Shown here: positions 49,986 through 59,506 of the stretch, piece after piece | Layout of the letters: the number at the start of each line of letters is the position of its first letter | Position numbering within the stretch: position 1 is the first letter of the stretch | NCBI RefSeq assembly: GCF_002902685.1 | Contig: NZ_PPRN01000017.1 | Coordinates: 41,745-105,744, forward strand | DNA length: 64,000 bases | Source of the DNA: Staphylococcus pettenkoferi | GTDB lineage: Bacteria; Bacillota; Bacilli; Staphylococcales; Staphylococcaceae | Reading direction: 5' to 3' | The notes under the pieces: generated by a model | Seen by the model: the letters and a program-made list of their open reading frames with translations, nothing else | Database searches by the model: none | What the model was told of the DNA's origin: nothing | Program-made: the position numbers and the translations under genes

Positions 49986-50480
49986 ATGGAATGGATTTTA
50001 CCCATTGCTGGAATTATCGCAGCGATTGCATTCTTAATTCTATGTATTGGAATCGTTGTCGTGCTCGTTTCAGTTAAGAAAAACTTAGACCATGTTGCGA
50101 AAACACTTGATGGTGTAGAAGGTCAAGTTCAAGGTATTACGCGTGAATCAACTGATTTACTACACAAAGTAAACCGTTTAACTGAAGATATCCAAGGCAA
50201 AGTTGAACGTTTAAACTCAGTAGTAGATGCTGTGAAAGGTATCGGCGACTCAGTTCAAACGCTTAACGGTTCAGTTGACCGTGTAACAAACTCTATTACG
50301 CATAATATTTCTCAAAACGAAGACAAAATTTCACAAGTTGTCCAATGGTCAAATGTAGCAATGGAAATTGCTGACAAATGGCAAAACAGAAGACAACGTA
50401 GAGAAAGTGCAAACTACAAATCAAATAGCGTAGCTAACGACCGCAATGCAAGCTATACTACACACGTAGAGAAAAAATAA
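49986..50480 (+). CDS. ytxG: DUF948 membrane protein YtxG
   Basis: A 164-residue protein with one N-terminal membrane helix (about 5-28, LPIAGIIAAIAFLILCIGIVVVL) and a coiled-coil-like heptad region (ESTDLLHKVNRLTEDIQGKVERL) typical of DUF948. In Bacillus the general stress operon ytxG-ytxH-ytxJ lies here. Start ATG 49986 has an AGGAGGCG site. A hairpin separates it from the next gene. Confidence 0.85.
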   Translation: MEWILPIAGIIAAIAFLILCIGIVVVLVSVKKNLDHVAKTLDGVEGQVQGITRESTDLLHKVNRLTEDIQGKVERLNSVVDAVKGIGDSVQTLNGSVDRVTNSITHNISQNEDKISQVVQWSNVAMEIADKWQNRRQRRESANYKSNSVANDRNASYTTHVEKK

Positions 50481-50497
50481 ATTATACTTAATATCAT

Positions 50498-50540
50498 AAT
50501 GCACTTAAATGAGGTATTACACTTTGTTTAAGTGCATTTG
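50498..50540 (+). terminator. Hairpin between ytxG and the next gene
   Basis: AATGCACTTAAA (50498-50509) pairs perfectly with TTTAAGTGCATT (50527-50538); only TTTG follows, so partial termination is likely. Confidence 0.65.
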
Positions 50541-50558
50541 TTATAGGAGGCTTTAAAT

Positions 50559-52319
50559 ATGCAACATTATAATCGCGATGACTATGAAAGAGGCGAGCAA
50601 GATTTTACTATGAGACCTCATACGAGTCGCTATCAACCTAATAATTTCGTCTTTGGCTTCGTCTTCGGAACCGTCATTGGTTCAGCTATCGGTTTATTTG
50701 CTAATAATAAAGCGAAGAAGAAAAAGCAAGTGCCTCAAGAGGAAGTGCAATTTGATCAACACCTCCACGAAACGACACGTCAAGAGCAAGCTTTAGCTGA
50801 GGATCAAGTCGAAACGATTAAAGGTCGCATTGGTCATGCTTACAATGCAGACCAAACTCCAACTTCCGATGAACTCAGTGCACAACAAGCTGCCATTCAA
50901 CAAGAAAGTTCTGATCACCAACTATCTGACACTTCTCCAGTGGGTCAAGAGAACATTTTATCAGAACGAGAAACGACTGATTCAGATCTTGAAAATATTG
51001 ATGAAACAGAAACACCATCACAACAAGAATTAAATGCACAACAAAGAGCGATTAAAGAAGAAACTAACGACTTATCTGACAGTACAACAACAGCAACTCA
51101 ACAGGAAACAACATCTTCCTCATCTTCAGATGCACAACATAAGCAAGGAACTGAATTGAATCAAATCAATTCAAATCAAGAACCTACAGCGCAAGAACGA
51201 GAAGCACAACAAGCAGCGATTCAACTAGAGGAAGAAGAGAAAAATGATGCTTTACATCAAGTCGATAAAAATCAACAATCTTCAGCTCAACGTCTTGCTC
51301 AAGCGTCTCAACAGAAACGCGCTCAGCTTAAAGAAGATAAAACAGTAGCACAACGTACTGACGCATTACTCGCGAGTCCTGGCATTGCATCACCACGTAA
51401 AGGTTTCGAAGTGCCAAACTTACTCGGCCAAAGTAGTGGTAGTGCTGAGTTGGCTCGTGCAGCTAAAGATAAAAAGCAAGCGATGAACACTAACAGTAAA
51501 GTCGCTGAACAAACGCGTCAATTATTCACTGAAGCACCAATTGCTAGCCCTGGTCAATCATTTAAAGTGCCACACTTAACAGGTGGTCAAGATACGACAA
51601 TTAAAGGTCAAAGCCTTGCGAAAGCAGCGAAAGATAAACAAGCACGAATGAAGCAAGACGCTAAAGTAGCAACACGTACAGAAGCATTAATGACTGAAAC
51701 ACCAATTACGAAGGTCGCTAAGCCTTATATCGTTCCAGCACTCACAGCAGAGTCTATTGATAAAGCGCCATCATATGCCAAAGCAGTGGTTGCTTATACC
51801 AAAACTCAAAAAGATGCTGAAAAGCAAGGTCAAAATAAAAAAGCTCAAACTTCTCAACAGTCGACTTCAAACAAGAAGAAATCTGCAACAACGACAAAAG
51901 CGGCTTCATCATCCAAGGCTAAGAATACGAAGAAAACATCAACTTCTTCTAACAAATCACAACAAACAACTTCGAAGAAAAAGACAGCAAGTGCGCAAAA
52001 GAAATCAAATGCTAAAGGTACCAAATCACAATCTAAATCATCATCTAAGAAACAAAATGTAACTAAACCTAAAGATGCTAAGAAATCAGCACCACAAACG
52101 CATTCAAAAGCATCATTTGAAAATGGTCATATCCAACACGATAAAGCTGACAAATCGTCAAAACAAAGTAAAAATAACATCGCTTCAGCAACTGAAAGCT
52201 CAACTGTAGATACGACGAAAGATCAACAATCCGTGCCTTCTTACAACAATAAATCAAACAATACAAAAGGTAAGAAGACGAAGAGCAAAATCGAAAAACG
52301 TACTTTCGATGATAAATAA
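50559..52319 (+). CDS. expanded YtxH-position membrane protein with repeats and lysine-rich tail
   Basis: A 586-residue protein at the position of ytxH. Residues about 29-50 form a glycine-rich membrane helix, flanked by KAKKKK. The soluble part holds three copies of a 16-residue unit (PT/PS...AQQxAIxxE at 101, 153, 209), then three longer units beginning L246, L298 and L353 (LAxAAKDKxxxM...SPxxxFxVPxL), all with a 52-56 residue period. A degenerate copy follows near 405. Residues about 425-586 are Lys/Ser/Thr-rich and look like histone H1 tails. ATG 50559 follows AGGAGG. Function unknown. Confidence 0.7.
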   Translation: MQHYNRDDYERGEQDFTMRPHTSRYQPNNFVFGFVFGTVIGSAIGLFANNKAKKKKQVPQEEVQFDQHLHETTRQEQALAEDQVETIKGRIGHAYNADQTPTSDELSAQQAAIQQESSDHQLSDTSPVGQENILSERETTDSDLENIDETETPSQQELNAQQRAIKEETNDLSDSTTTATQQETTSSSSSDAQHKQGTELNQINSNQEPTAQEREAQQAAIQLEEEEKNDALHQVDKNQQSSAQRLAQASQQKRAQLKEDKTVAQRTDALLASPGIASPRKGFEVPNLLGQSSGSAELARAAKDKKQAMNTNSKVAEQTRQLFTEAPIASPGQSFKVPHLTGGQDTTIKGQSLAKAAKDKQARMKQDAKVATRTEALMTETPITKVAKPYIVPALTAESIDKAPSYAKAVVAYTKTQKDAEKQGQNKKAQTSQQSTSNKKKSATTTKAASSSKAKNTKKTSTSSNKSQQTTSKKKTASAQKKSNAKGTKSQSKSSSKKQNVTKPKDAKKSAPQTHSKASFENGHIQHDKADKSSKQSKNNIASATESSTVDTTKDQQSVPSYNNKSNNTKGKKTKSKIEKRTFDDK

Positions 52320-52382
52320 ATATTGAGTACTTTAAAGTGATGAGTAATGAGCTGTTTAACATTGATATCGCTCATTACGCAC

Positions 52383-52423
52383 AAGGTTCAAGTCAAACAT
52401 AACAACCTGACTTGAACCTTTTT
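52383..52423 (+). terminator. Terminator after the repeat-protein gene
   Basis: AAGGTTCAAGTCA (52383-52395) pairs perfectly with TGACTTGAACCTT (52408-52420), then TTTTT. Confidence 0.9.
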
Positions 52424-52618
52424 GCTTTTAGTGAAGTAGAAGAATATGTTGACTCGCTATATAGAGTGAAGAGGACTCGGTACTTTAAAGCTATTGAATA
52501 ACAAAAGAAAAATGTAACTTATTTGAAGTGTTTCACGTTAATTGTTAGAATGGACAATACTAAATATTTTATCGCTTTAAAGCAAGATATAACATGACTA
52601 TACATAGAGGTGAAAATT

Positions 52619-53707
52619 ATGACTGACGAATTACAACAATACAGAGAAGAAATTTTTAATATCAATGAACAATTACTCGATTTATTAACACAAAGAGGAA
52701 AGGTCGCAAAAAAAATTGGCGACGTCAAACGCAAACAAGGAATTACAGTTTATGATCCTAAGCGCGAAAAGGAAATGTTAAATGCGCTCATTGATAAGAA
52801 TGAAGGACCTTTCTCAGACAGCGTAATCAAGCAACTATTTAAAGAAATCTTCAAAGCTTCTACAGATTTACAGAAAGTAGACAATGAAAAACACTTATAT
52901 GTGTCACGTAAATTGAAGCCGGAAGATACTGTCGTTCACTTTGACAATGGTGGTGCAATCGGCGACGGCAACAAATCATTCGTCTTCGGACCATGTTCCG
53001 TTGAGTCTCAAGAACAGGTTGATGCAGTAGCTGAAGACTTAGCGAGCAAAGGTGAGAAATTTATTCGTGGCGGTGCTTTTAAGCCACGTACTTCTCCATA
53101 CGATTTCCAAGGGTTAGGCGAAGAAGGACTCAAGATCTTAAAAAACACGAAAGATAAATATAATTTAAACATCGTAAGTGAAATCGTTAATCCTGCAGAC
53201 TTCGAAATGGCAGATCAATATGTAGATGTGTTCCAAATTGGTGCACGAAATATGCATAACTTTGAGCTATTGAAAGAAGCAGGACGTACGAATAAACCGA
53301 TTTTACTCAAGCGTGGATTATCAGCAACGATTGAAGAATTTATTAAAGCTGCAGAATACATTGCTTCAGAAGGTAACCAGAACATCATCCTTTGCGAACG
53401 CGGTATCCGTACGTACGAGAATGCAACGCGTAACACGCTAGACATTTCTTCAGTACCTATTCTGAAACAAGGTACGCATTTACCAGTGATGGTCGATGTG
53501 ACACATAGTACAGGTCGCAAAGATATCATGTTACCAACTGCCAAAGCAGCATTAGCTGTAGGTGCAGACGGTGTAATGGCAGAAGTTCACCCTGATCCAT
53601 CAGTCGCGCTAAGTGACAGCGGTCAACAAATGGATCTCAATGAGTTCAACCACTTCTATAATGAGCTAAAGCCTTTAATCGACAAGTACAATAACGGTGA
53701 ACTTTAG
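52619..53707 (+). CDS. aroA: chorismate mutase / DAHP synthase fusion
   Basis: A 362-residue bifunctional protein: residues 1-85 are an AroQ-type chorismate mutase ([21 protein letters not shown]), which serves as an allosteric sensor, and the rest is a KDPS-like type I DAHP synthase with [18 protein letters not shown] and [17 protein letters not shown]. It begins aromatic amino-acid synthesis. ATG 52619 follows AGAGG. It is the classical Bacillus AroA(G). Also called aroG in some annotations. Confidence 0.95.
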   Translation: MTDELQQYREEIFNINEQLLDLLTQRGKVAKKIGDVKRKQGITVYDPKREKEMLNALIDKNEGPFSDSVIKQLFKEIFKASTDLQKVDNEKHLYVSRKLKPEDTVVHFDNGGAIGDGNKSFVFGPCSVESQEQVDAVAEDLASKGEKFIRGGAFKPRTSPYDFQGLGEEGLKILKNTKDKYNLNIVSEIVNPADFEMADQYVDVFQIGARNMHNFELLKEAGRTNKPILLKRGLSATIEEFIKAAEYIASEGNQNIILCERGIRTYENATRNTLDISSVPILKQGTHLPVMVDVTHSTGRKDIMLPTAKAALAVGADGVMAEVHPDPSVALSDSGQQMDLNEFNHFYNELKPLIDKYNNGEL

Positions 53708-54110
53708 TCGTCAGAGGATAGGGAAGCGTAGCATTATTTTCAGTTCAATTCGTTAAGTTATTGTGAAAATGACTTGTGATAACGAGGTTGTCAAAGGCGC
53801 CTACAGCTTTTGGCAACCTTACATTGTATTGATGTATCTTAAATTCTTGGAATAATGATATTTTGTCGAAGTTTGTACTTATTTACCTTTATTTTCAAAA
53901 ACGACTCACCATGATAGGTTAAAATTTAATTAATGTGTAAAAATAAAAGAAAGTCATATCGTTTATATGGAATAATTAATTTACCGGGTTTGACATCATT
54001 GTGACAACCGAGACGGATTCATTTTACTCCAACGTGATTTATGATAAACTATGAAAACAATTATGAAAGCGTATATGACATACGTTGAAACGCTTACGAG
54101 GAGGTCGCTT
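53708..54110. other. Region between aroA and ccpA
   Basis: No gene was seen. A hairpin at 53784-53820 (GAGGTTG with CAACCTT) lacks a T-tract. Before ccpA the bases TTGAAACGCTTACG (54084-54097) hold the core AAACGCTTAC of a cre site, but flanks mismatch, so self-control by CcpA is only possible. The rest is A/T-rich. Confidence 0.4.
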
Positions 54111-55100
54111 ATGACTGTAACGATATATGATGTAGCGAGAGAAGCTCGTGTTTCAATGGCCACAGTTTCAAGAGTTGTAAATGGAAATCAGAATGTGAAA
54201 CCTGAAACGCGAGATAAAGTAAATGAGGTTATCAAGAAATTAAATTATCGTCCGAATGCAGTCGCACGAGGCTTGGCTAGTAAACGTACGACAACTGTCG
54301 GAGTGATTATTCCTGACATTTCTAACGTGTATTATTCTCAACTTGCACGTGGTTTAGAAGATATTGCGACAATGTATCAATATCACTCTATCATTTCAAA
54401 TTCGGACAATGATCCGGTTAAAGAGAAAGAAATCTTTAATAACTTATTAAGTAAACAAGTTGATGGTATCATCTTCTTAGGTGGTACAATTTCTGAAGAA
54501 ATGAAAGACTTGATTAACAAAGCATCTATTCCAGTCGTTGTCTCTGGTACGAATGGTAAAGATGACAATATCGCTTCTGTAAATATTGATTTCGAAAGTG
54601 CTGCAGAAGAAATTACAGAACATCTTATTGAGTCAGGCGCACAATCTTTCGCGTTCGTCGGCGGAGATTACTCTAAGAAGGCGCAAGAAGATGTACTGAC
54701 AGGCTTAAAGCATGTCTTATCTCAACATGGCTTGCAACTTGATGACAAGATGATTTACAACGGAGATGAAACGTATAAGGACGGTTTACGTGCATACGAA
54801 CAACTTGATTTAGCGCAAGTTGATGCTTTATTGTCCATCAGTGATGAGCAAGCTATCGGTATCGTTCACAGTGCACAAGATAACGGCGTGAAAGTACCAG
54901 AAGAATTACAAGTGATTAGTTTCAATAATACGCGCTTAGTTGAAATGGTTCGTCCTCAACTTTCTAGCGTAATTCAACCGCTCTATGATATTGGGGCAGT
55001 AGGCATGCGTTTATTGACGAAGTACATGAAAGAGGAAGAAATCGAGGATCCAAACGTGATCTTGCCACATCGTATTGAGTATCGTGGTACAACTAAATAA
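54111..55100 (+). CDS. ccpA: catabolite control protein A
   Basis: A 329-residue LacI-family regulator. The N-terminal helix-turn-helix [22 protein letters not shown] and hinge VARGLAS match CcpA exactly, and the effector domain ([27 protein letters not shown]) is conserved. It binds cre sites with HPr(Ser-P). The start is ATG 54111, 6 bases after GAGGAGGT; the open frame from 54051 is rejected. It is adjacent to acuC-acuA-acsA, whose genes it likely controls. Confidence 0.97.
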   Translation: MTVTIYDVAREARVSMATVSRVVNGNQNVKPETRDKVNEVIKKLNYRPNAVARGLASKRTTTVGVIIPDISNVYYSQLARGLEDIATMYQYHSIISNSDNDPVKEKEIFNNLLSKQVDGIIFLGGTISEEMKDLINKASIPVVVSGTNGKDDNIASVNIDFESAAEEITEHLIESGAQSFAFVGGDYSKKAQEDVLTGLKHVLSQHGLQLDDKMIYNGDETYKDGLRAYEQLDLAQVDALLSISDEQAIGIVHSAQDNGVKVPEELQVISFNNTRLVEMVRPQLSSVIQPLYDIGAVGMRLLTKYMKEEEIEDPNVILPHRIEYRGTTK

Positions 55101-55110
55101 TACTATGCAG

Positions 55111-55165
55111 AAGACATTGTGAGGCATTCATATTCTATGAGGATGCGACTTCACAATGTCTTTTT
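55111..55165. terminator. Bidirectional terminator between ccpA and acuC
   Basis: AAGACATTGTGA (55111-55122) pairs with TCACAATGTCTT (from 55151) and T run to 55165; A/T flanks support both directions. Confidence 0.92.
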
Positions 55166-55273
55166 GTGTGGTAAAAGGGCGCTGAGTTAGCTTGGCAGTA
55201 TTGGTTATCAAACTGGAAATAGCCAAGTGCAAGGCATATAATCCTTAATAATGCTCCCATGATTTCAACTGTT

Positions 55274-56422
55274 TTATTCAAACCAGCTACAAATTTGTTG
55301 TGTTCGCTCCCAATTCTTCTCGCTAATTTCTTTCGCTCGCGGTACACTTTGATAATTTTTACACTCATCTGTCCAAGTAGTCGGAAGCGGTTCTGTATTA
55401 TAAGGTTGCCACTTGTTAAGCCAGGCATCTGGAAGAGGGCCGCGCTGAATGGGTTGACCTTGAAGGGCAAGATAAACATGCGCCCAAGCTCGTGGTACCA
55501 CATCCCAAATGTTATAACCGCCACCACCAAACATGAGTACTTTGCCATCAGTGTATCTTTCAGCAAGCTGTTGAATCATATATGGTATTTGATACAAGCT
55601 TTCAAGTGTGCAACTCATATGTGTCAGTGGATCTAAGTAATGTAAATCAACACCATGTACACTTAAGATAATATCCGGTCGAAAGGCTTCAATGACAGCG
55701 CTGATCGACGTTTTAAAACACTCCAAAAAAGAATCGTCTTCAGTAAAGGGTTCAAGTGGCAGATTAACAGAGTGACCATACCCGTGTTCTTTGCCACGTT
55801 CTGTATAATGACCCGTTCCAGGGAAGAGAAATTTGCCCGTTTCATGAATAGAATAATTCAATATATTCGGATTCGTATAGAATGACCATTGTGTACCATC
55901 TCCATGATGTGCATCGGTATCAATACAGAGTACACGCGCATCATATGTCTCGCTTAAATAAGCTGCTGTAACTGCCACATCATTGTAGACACAGAACCCA
56001 TTCGCTTTACCAGGCAAACTATGATGCAAACCACCACCGAGATGACAACCGTTCCGAACCTTGCCAGTCATAATCGCATCCGCCAGATTTAAAGCACCGC
56101 CCACAATACGGGCGCTATGTTGATGCATATGTTTGAACGGACTCGTCTCATCATCCAAACCATACTTACGTGCCTCAATATCACTCAATATGCCTCGTGA
56201 CGCATGTTGAATTGCTTCGATGTAGTCATATGTGTGGACGAGAGCTAACGTTTCTTCAGATGCGATTTCAGGCGTGATGATGTGCTGCTGATCTAGCACA
56301 CCCATGTCTTCTAATAGCTCTGTAGTGAGTTTCAATCGCATTTGGTTAAAAGGGTGCTCATCACCAAAGCGATATTTAAGAAGCTCATTTGAATAAACAT
56401 ACCCCGTTTTGAAATGTCCCAT
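55274..56422 (-). CDS. acuC: acetoin utilization protein AcuC (class I-type deacetylase)
   Basis: A 382-residue histone-deacetylase fold. The active site is in GLHHSLPG and IDTDAHHGDGTQ (zinc and charge-relay residues), with GGGGYN at the end. AcuC removes the acetyl group from the catalytic lysine of AcsA and keeps it active. ATG 56420-56422 is chosen because the product then starts like S. aureus AcuC (MGHFKTGYVYS); an ATG at 56479 would add 19 residues. An AGGGAG site precedes it. It is in an operon after acuA. Confidence 0.9.
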   Translation of the reverse strand: MGHFKTGYVYSNELLKYRFGDEHPFNQMRLKLTTELLEDMGVLDQQHIITPEIASEETLALVHTYDYIEAIQHASRGILSDIEARKYGLDDETSPFKHMHQHSARIVGGALNLADAIMTGKVRNGCHLGGGLHHSLPGKANGFCVYNDVAVTAAYLSETYDARVLCIDTDAHHGDGTQWSFYTNPNILNYSIHETGKFLFPGTGHYTERGKEHGYGHSVNLPLEPFTEDDSFLECFKTSISAVIEAFRPDIILSVHGVDLHYLDPLTHMSCTLESLYQIPYMIQQLAERYTDGKVLMFGGGGYNIWDVVPRAWAHVYLALQGQPIQRGPLPDAWLNKWQPYNTEPLPTTWTDECKNYQSVPRAKEISEKNWERTQQICSWFE

Positions 56423-56496
56423 CTTTCCCAACTCCCTTTTTCGATAAATTTCAACCCCTTGTTTGTCGAGAAACATCATTACCGCTTACAGATATC

Positions 56497-57129
56497 TTAA
56501 AAGAAAAAGCGATTCTGAAAACGCAAATCATCAAATGCTTGCTGTTGTTCTAGACTAATACGTGAGCCAATACGTGCCATCAAACAATTTGCGGGATGAC
56601 TCGTAATCTCTGGATCATCGGTCGCAAAGATTTCTAATCCGCCGTGGCTCATCAAATGTTGCATGAGCCTTTTATATTCAAAGACATCTAAACCACTTTG
56701 CTTCAAATCCCAGTGCCAATAATACTCAGTTGTTATAACGATGTAATCTTCAAATTCATCACTTTCAAGGCTGAGTCGAATCAGCTGACTCCCTAAGTGC
56801 AGGTGACGATAAGCAGCACTTAACTCAACCGCACCTAATTCGATTAAATACTCGAGCTGGCCATCAGACCATCTCTCAAGCGGATCTGGATGATGATAGG
56901 TGACATAGCCAATAATATGTTGTTGTTGCCGTATGACATAGATACGCCCTTCACTCAACTCGCTTATTTCTTTGAGCGCTTCAAATTGCTCTTGTGGAGG
57001 TCGAAAGGCGTGAAGTCCTTCATCAAACGTTAATTGCTCCAACTTTTGACGTGATAGAGGCCCTTCAATAACGAATTGTCCATCTTCCGTCTGTAATTCT
57101 CGCTTTTGAAAAGTTTTCACATGAATCAT
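56497..57129 (-). CDS. acuA: protein lysine acetyltransferase AcuA
   Basis: A 210-residue GNAT-fold acetyltransferase, the same length as in S. aureus. AVELSAAYRHLHLGSQLIRL is the acetyl-CoA-binding stretch. AcuA acetylates and switches off AcsA. ATG at 57127-57129 lies after AAGGAAG; a longer frame to 57153 is rejected. A minus-strand promoter TTCCAA-N17-TATAAT (plus 57237-57209) is present. Divergent from acsA, which is its target. Confidence 0.92.
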   Translation of the reverse strand: MIHVKTFQKRELQTEDGQFVIEGPLSRQKLEQLTFDEGLHAFRPPQEQFEALKEISELSEGRIYVIRQQQHIIGYVTYHHPDPLERWSDGQLEYLIELGAVELSAAYRHLHLGSQLIRLSLESDEFEDYIVITTEYYWHWDLKQSGLDVFEYKRLMQHLMSHGGLEIFATDDPEITSHPANCLMARIGSRISLEQQQAFDDLRFQNRFFF

Positions 57130-57242
57130 TGTAAGCACTTCCTTTGAATTCATTCATCGGTCTCAATGTGATATTGTTCCTACTTCCCAAAGAAAAATCC
57201 TTACATGTATTATACCTAAAAGTAAATTATTTTGGAATTATT

Positions 57243-57290
57243 TTGAAAATTGTTGATAATTGTTTATAATACAAACTGTAAGCGGTTACA
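57243..57290 (+). promoter_or_regulatory. acsA promoter with overlapping cre site
   Basis: TTGAAA (57243-57248), 16 bases, TATAAT (57265-57270), followed by TGTAAGCGGTTACA at 57277-57290, a near-perfect palindrome matching cre at 13 of 14 positions. It covers the expected transcription start and would allow CcpA repression. Confidence 0.75.
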
Positions 57291-57310
57291 ATAAATAAGG
57301 GGGATTTTCT

Positions 57311-59020
57311 ATGAAAGTTGAAATTTATAAAGGGGACAAAGGGAATTTCAATCTTCAAGATTATACAGAAACATATCGTAACTTTGATTGGTCAGAAGTC
57401 GAGAAAGCTTTTACCTGGTCAGAGACAGGAAAGGTTAACATGGCTTACGAATGTATCGATAAGCATGTCGATCAAGGTCGCGGTGATAAAGTTGCACTGC
57501 ATTATCAAGACGAGCAACGTACAGAAAGTTATACTTTCACAGAAATGAAAGAGCGTTCTAACCAAGCAGCAAATGTTCTAAAAGATAAAGCGAATGTCAA
57601 CAAAGGAGACCGCGTATTTATCTTTATGCCGCGTACACCTGAGCTATATTTCGCATTTATGGGAATTCTTAAGTTAGGTGCCATCGTAGGTCCGTTGTTT
57701 GAGGCTTTTATGGAAAAAGCAGTGACAGACCGCTTGGAAAATAGTGAGGCGAAAGTCATTATTACGACAAATACTTTACTCCCACGTATACCAGTGGATC
57801 AATTGCCTCATCTGGAAACAGTTGTTGTGGTCGATGATGATGTTGATGATGATTATGTTGACTTTAACCAAGAAATGAAAGCAGCGAGCACAGATTTCAA
57901 TATGGAATGGCTCAATTTAGATGATGGACTCATCCTACACTATACATCTGGATCTACAGGTCGACCTAAAGGTGTACTACATGAGCAACGTGCTATGATG
58001 GTTCACTACATCTCAGGTAAATACGTGCTCGATATCCAAGAAGATGATGTTTACTGGTGTACGGCAGATCCGGGTTGGGTTACAGGCACGTCTTACGGTG
58101 TGTTCAGTCCGTGGTTAAATGGTGCAACGAACTGTATTGCAGGCGGCCGTTTCTCACCTGAAGCGTGGTATCAAATGATTGAAGACTTTAAAGTGACGAT
58201 TTGGTACACAGCTCCGACTGCTTTACGCATGTTGATGAGTGCAGGTGATGATGTCATTAAGAATTATGATTTATCTTCACTCAGATCTATTCTATCAGTA
58301 GGTGAACCGCTTAACCCTGAGGTCATCAAGTGGGCGAAAGACGTCTATGGACTACGTGTACTTGATACGTGGTGGATGACTGAAACAGGCGGCCACATGA
58401 TCGTTAACTATCCTACGATGGATATCAAACTCGGTTCTATGGGTAAACCGTTGCCAGGTATTGAAGCAGCAATCGTTGATGACCAAGGGAACGAATTACC
58501 AGCCAATCGGATGGGTAATTTAGCTATTAAAAAGGGTTGGCCTTCAATGATGGTTGCGATTTGGAAGAATCCAGAGAAATACGATTCTTACTTCATTGGA
58601 GATTGGTATGTTTCTGGTGACTCAGCGTATAAAGATGAAGATGGCTACTTCTGGTTCCAAGGTCGTGTCGATGATGTCATTATGACAGCAGGTGAACGTG
58701 TAGGACCATTCGAAGTTGAGTCTAAGTTAGTCGAACATGAAGCGGTTGCTGAAGCAGGTGTTATTGGTAAACCTGATCGTGTCAGAGGTGAAATTATTAA
58801 AGCCTTTGTAGCGCTTAAAGAAGGCTACGAACCATCTGACGAGTTGAAAGAAGATATCCGTCAGTTTGTTAAAAAAGGTTTAGCGGCACACGCAGCACCT
58901 CGCGAAATTGAGTTTAAAGATAAATTGCCTAAGACGCGTTCAGGTAAAATTATGCGTCGTGTACTTAAAGCTTGGGAACTCGATTTACCAGAAGGCGACT
59001 TGAGTACGATGGAAGATTAA
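57311..59020 (+). CDS. acsA: acetyl-CoA synthetase
   Basis: A 569-residue AMP-forming enzyme producing acetyl-CoA from acetate. The P-loop-like YTSGSTGRPKG spans residues 211-221, WWMTETGGHM is A5, and A10 reads PKTRSGKIMRR with the catalytic K546, the residue acetylated by AcuA and restored by AcuC. GGGGG lies just before ATG 57311. Divergent from acuA-acuC. The complete AcuA/AcuC/AcsA switch is present. Confidence 0.96.
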   Translation: MKVEIYKGDKGNFNLQDYTETYRNFDWSEVEKAFTWSETGKVNMAYECIDKHVDQGRGDKVALHYQDEQRTESYTFTEMKERSNQAANVLKDKANVNKGDRVFIFMPRTPELYFAFMGILKLGAIVGPLFEAFMEKAVTDRLENSEAKVIITTNTLLPRIPVDQLPHLETVVVVDDDVDDDYVDFNQEMKAASTDFNMEWLNLDDGLILHYTSGSTGRPKGVLHEQRAMMVHYISGKYVLDIQEDDVYWCTADPGWVTGTSYGVFSPWLNGATNCIAGGRFSPEAWYQMIEDFKVTIWYTAPTALRMLMSAGDDVIKNYDLSSLRSILSVGEPLNPEVIKWAKDVYGLRVLDTWWMTETGGHMIVNYPTMDIKLGSMGKPLPGIEAAIVDDQGNELPANRMGNLAIKKGWPSMMVAIWKNPEKYDSYFIGDWYVSGDSAYKDEDGYFWFQGRVDDVIMTAGERVGPFEVESKLVEHEAVAEAGVIGKPDRVRGEIIKAFVALKEGYEPSDELKEDIRQFVKKGLAAHAAPREIEFKDKLPKTRSGKIMRRVLKAWELDLPEGDLSTMED

Positions 59021-59147
59021 TGTTATCGAACTACAATTTCTCTTACTATTAATAATGAACTATAATCCAACAATGTTTGATGCTATGATGAAATCTATCA
59101 ATGTCGACCCCCATCCACATTGATTGCTAAATAAAATAGAAATGCTC

Positions 59148-59187
59148 AAGGTTCGGAAAAGTGTAGTGCTTTTTCGAGCCTTTTGTG
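59148..59187 (+). terminator. Terminator after acsA
   Basis: AAGGTTCGGAAAAG (59148-59161) pairs with CTTTTTCGAGCCTT (59169-59182) with two wobbles; TTTTG follows. Confidence 0.8.
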
Positions 59188-59372
59188 AAATTTTAAGGTA
59201 AGTAGGGAATAGGAAACGTTGTGCTAACCTATACATACAGATGTTAAATGCATGGGTGTACCGATTGAATGAGAGTAGAAAATCTGCGAGGTTGGATAAA
59301 CATATTTTTCGCGTGCAATACTACAAAATGCGTCGATTTCGGCACATATCATATAAGAATACATGAATTACG

Positions 59373-59386
59373 TGAAAGCGTTATCT
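59373..59386 (+). promoter_or_regulatory. cre site upstream of fhs
   Basis: TGAAAGCGTTATCT matches the cre consensus at all 14 positions. It lies 121 bases before the fhs start. A second, weaker match TGTAAACGTTGTAA is at 59430-59443. Confidence 0.65.
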
Positions 59387-59506
59387 TAAAATAATCGACA
59401 AGGCGTATAAAGTCAGTTAAGATAAATATGTAAACGTTGTAACACAGTTTTATTCAATTACATGTTTCATTTTTTATTTTAATAATTAAAAAAGGGGCGA
59501 ATTAAG

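Larger units (their letters stand above)
59021..59506. other. Region between acsA and fhs
   Basis: Contains the acsA terminator (59148-59182) and cre-like sites before fhs. A 22-codon frame at 59055-59123 has no ribosome site and is not called. Otherwise A/T-rich. Confidence 0.5.

Noticed and set aside
54061..54074. cre-like TGAAAGCGTATATG before ccpA
   Set aside because: Three mismatches at conserved positions; too weak to call.
59055..59123. 22-codon frame MNYNPTMFDAMMKS... after acsA
   Set aside because: No ribosome site, and it sits just before the acsA terminator.
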